DNA from: Hyphomicrobiales bacterium
GTDB lineage: Bacteria; Pseudomonadota; Alphaproteobacteria; Rhizobiales; Xanthobacteraceae
Assembly (NCBI GenBank): GCA_016201085.1
Contig: JACQDO010000295.1
Span: 1-5,373 of the forward strand
Reading direction: 5' to 3'
DNA: 5,373 nucleotides
How positions within the stretch are numbered: position 1 is the first letter of the stretch; each line of letters begins with the position of its first letter. Shown in pieces: positions 4,824-5,373 of the stretch. Position numbers and translations under genes: made by a program. The notes below the pieces were generated by a model that worked only from the letters and a program-made list of their open reading frames with translations, was not told where the DNA came from and searched no databases.

Positions 4824-5373
4824 TCAGGTCACGGCGGGCGGCCCCCGTTTGCGCGCGATGCGGGCGCGCAGATTGAAGGCGATCTCGATCAGGCCGAGCA
4901 GGCAGAGCGCCAGCACCGGCCAGCCGAACACGATCACCGCCGCATAGACGCCGCCGAGCAGGAAGCCGCGGCTGTTGATGCCTTGCGTGATGGCATGCAG
5001 CACCGCGAAGCCGAGCACGCCAAAAGCCATCAGCAGGCTCGCCGACAGCACGCCGGCGACGATGCCGATCAGGCCGCCGAGAAAGCTCAAGCCCATGGCG
5101 ATGGCGAGCGCCGCCGCCGCGAGCGGCGGGAATGTCATGGCCGACAGTTGCGGCCATGGCCGCTTCAGCCGGCAGGAAAATTTCACGATGCGCGCGGAGA
5201 GCCACAGGTTGAACGTGTTGGTGATGGTGGCGAGCACCGCCGCCGCCGCTGGAATCGCCGCCACCATGAAGTCGATCAGCCGCTCGGCATTGCTGACGCC
5301 GGGCACCGTGAGCGGCGTGCCCGCCGGCGCGCCGGTCTCGATGCGCAGCATGCGCGAGAGCGCCTGGTGCAGC
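4824..5373 (-). CDS. DUF2232 family integral membrane protein, C-terminal part (truncated by window edge)
   Basis: The frame is open from the right edge to the TGA at 4824-4826, giving about 182 codons of a longer protein; full family members are about 300 residues. An ATG at 5349-5351 is internal, since the frame continues upstream as LHQALSR and looks like coding sequence. The visible part has four or five hydrophobic helices: one around FMVAAIPAAAAVLATITNTF, two or three in the stretch from FPPLAAAALAIAMGLSFL to GVLGFAVLHAITQGI, and a last pair around LLGGVYAAVIVFGWPVLALC. It ends in a basic cytoplasmic tail (RARIARKRG). DUF2232 (YybS-like) proteins are inner-membrane proteins of unknown function, regularly found between rpsR and rplI in alphaproteobacteria. 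The position directly upstream of rplI supports the call as much as the sequence does. Confidence 0.85.
   Translation of the reverse strand, partial: LHQALSRMLRIETGAPAGTPLTVPGVSNAERLIDFMVAAIPAAAAVLATITNTFNLWLSARIVKFSCRLKRPWPQLSAMTFPPLAAAALAIAMGLSFLGGLIGIVAGVLSASLLMAFGVLGFAVLHAITQGINSRGFLLGGVYAAVIVFGWPVLALCLLGLIEIAFNLRARIARKRGPPAVT

Noticed and set aside
4756..5205. In-frame N-terminal extension of rplI by about 150 codons
   Set aside because: It overlaps the DUF2232 coding sequence, is arginine/alanine-rich, and L9 begins exactly at MEVILLERIG behind AGGAG.

Overview
The window looks like chromosome from an alphaproteobacterium of the Hyphomicrobiales, probably near Bradyrhizobium, Rhodopseudomonas or another Nitrobacteraceae/Xanthobacteraceae genus. 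This rests on the high GC content, the gene pair DUF2232 membrane protein then rplI, the long alanine- and charge-rich tail on ribosomal protein L9, and the similarity of several proteins to families I know mainly from that order. The genus is inference from memory of families; no search was run.

Layout. Positions 1-219 (minus) hold the N-terminus of a cyclopropane-fatty-acyl-phospholipid synthase-type protein that runs off the left edge. Diverging from it, 465-1028 (plus) encodes an exported mono-heme c-type cytochrome with a 98-residue lysine-rich tail. It converges on a small PilZ-domain protein (1128-1406, minus), which is preceded by a repeated AACCGGTT element. Upstream of that, on the same strand, is a class I SAM methyltransferase (1588-2184, minus). 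This gene diverges from an ArsR-type repressor fused to a rhodanese domain (2260-2928, plus). The gap between the two holds a TTCAA-N8-TTGAA dyad and a perfect TATAAT box. A second, unrelated SAM methyltransferase follows (3033-3908, plus). It converges on the ribosomal block: rplI (4072-4755, minus) and the DUF2232 membrane protein (4824 to the right edge, minus).

How the genes may work together. The clearest regulatory unit is the ArsR-rhodanese gene and its divergent methyltransferase. The regulator has no ArsR/SmtB metal-binding cysteines; its only two cysteines lie in the rhodanese active loop. A reactive-sulfur or thiol signal is therefore a reasonable hypothesis, with the divergent methyltransferase as a candidate target. 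The cytochrome, PilZ protein and CFA-type enzyme look like independent transcription units. The rplI block is housekeeping. No RNA gene, insertion sequence, CRISPR array or phage gene was seen. There is no gene-free stretch longer than 300 bases; the longest is 220-464.
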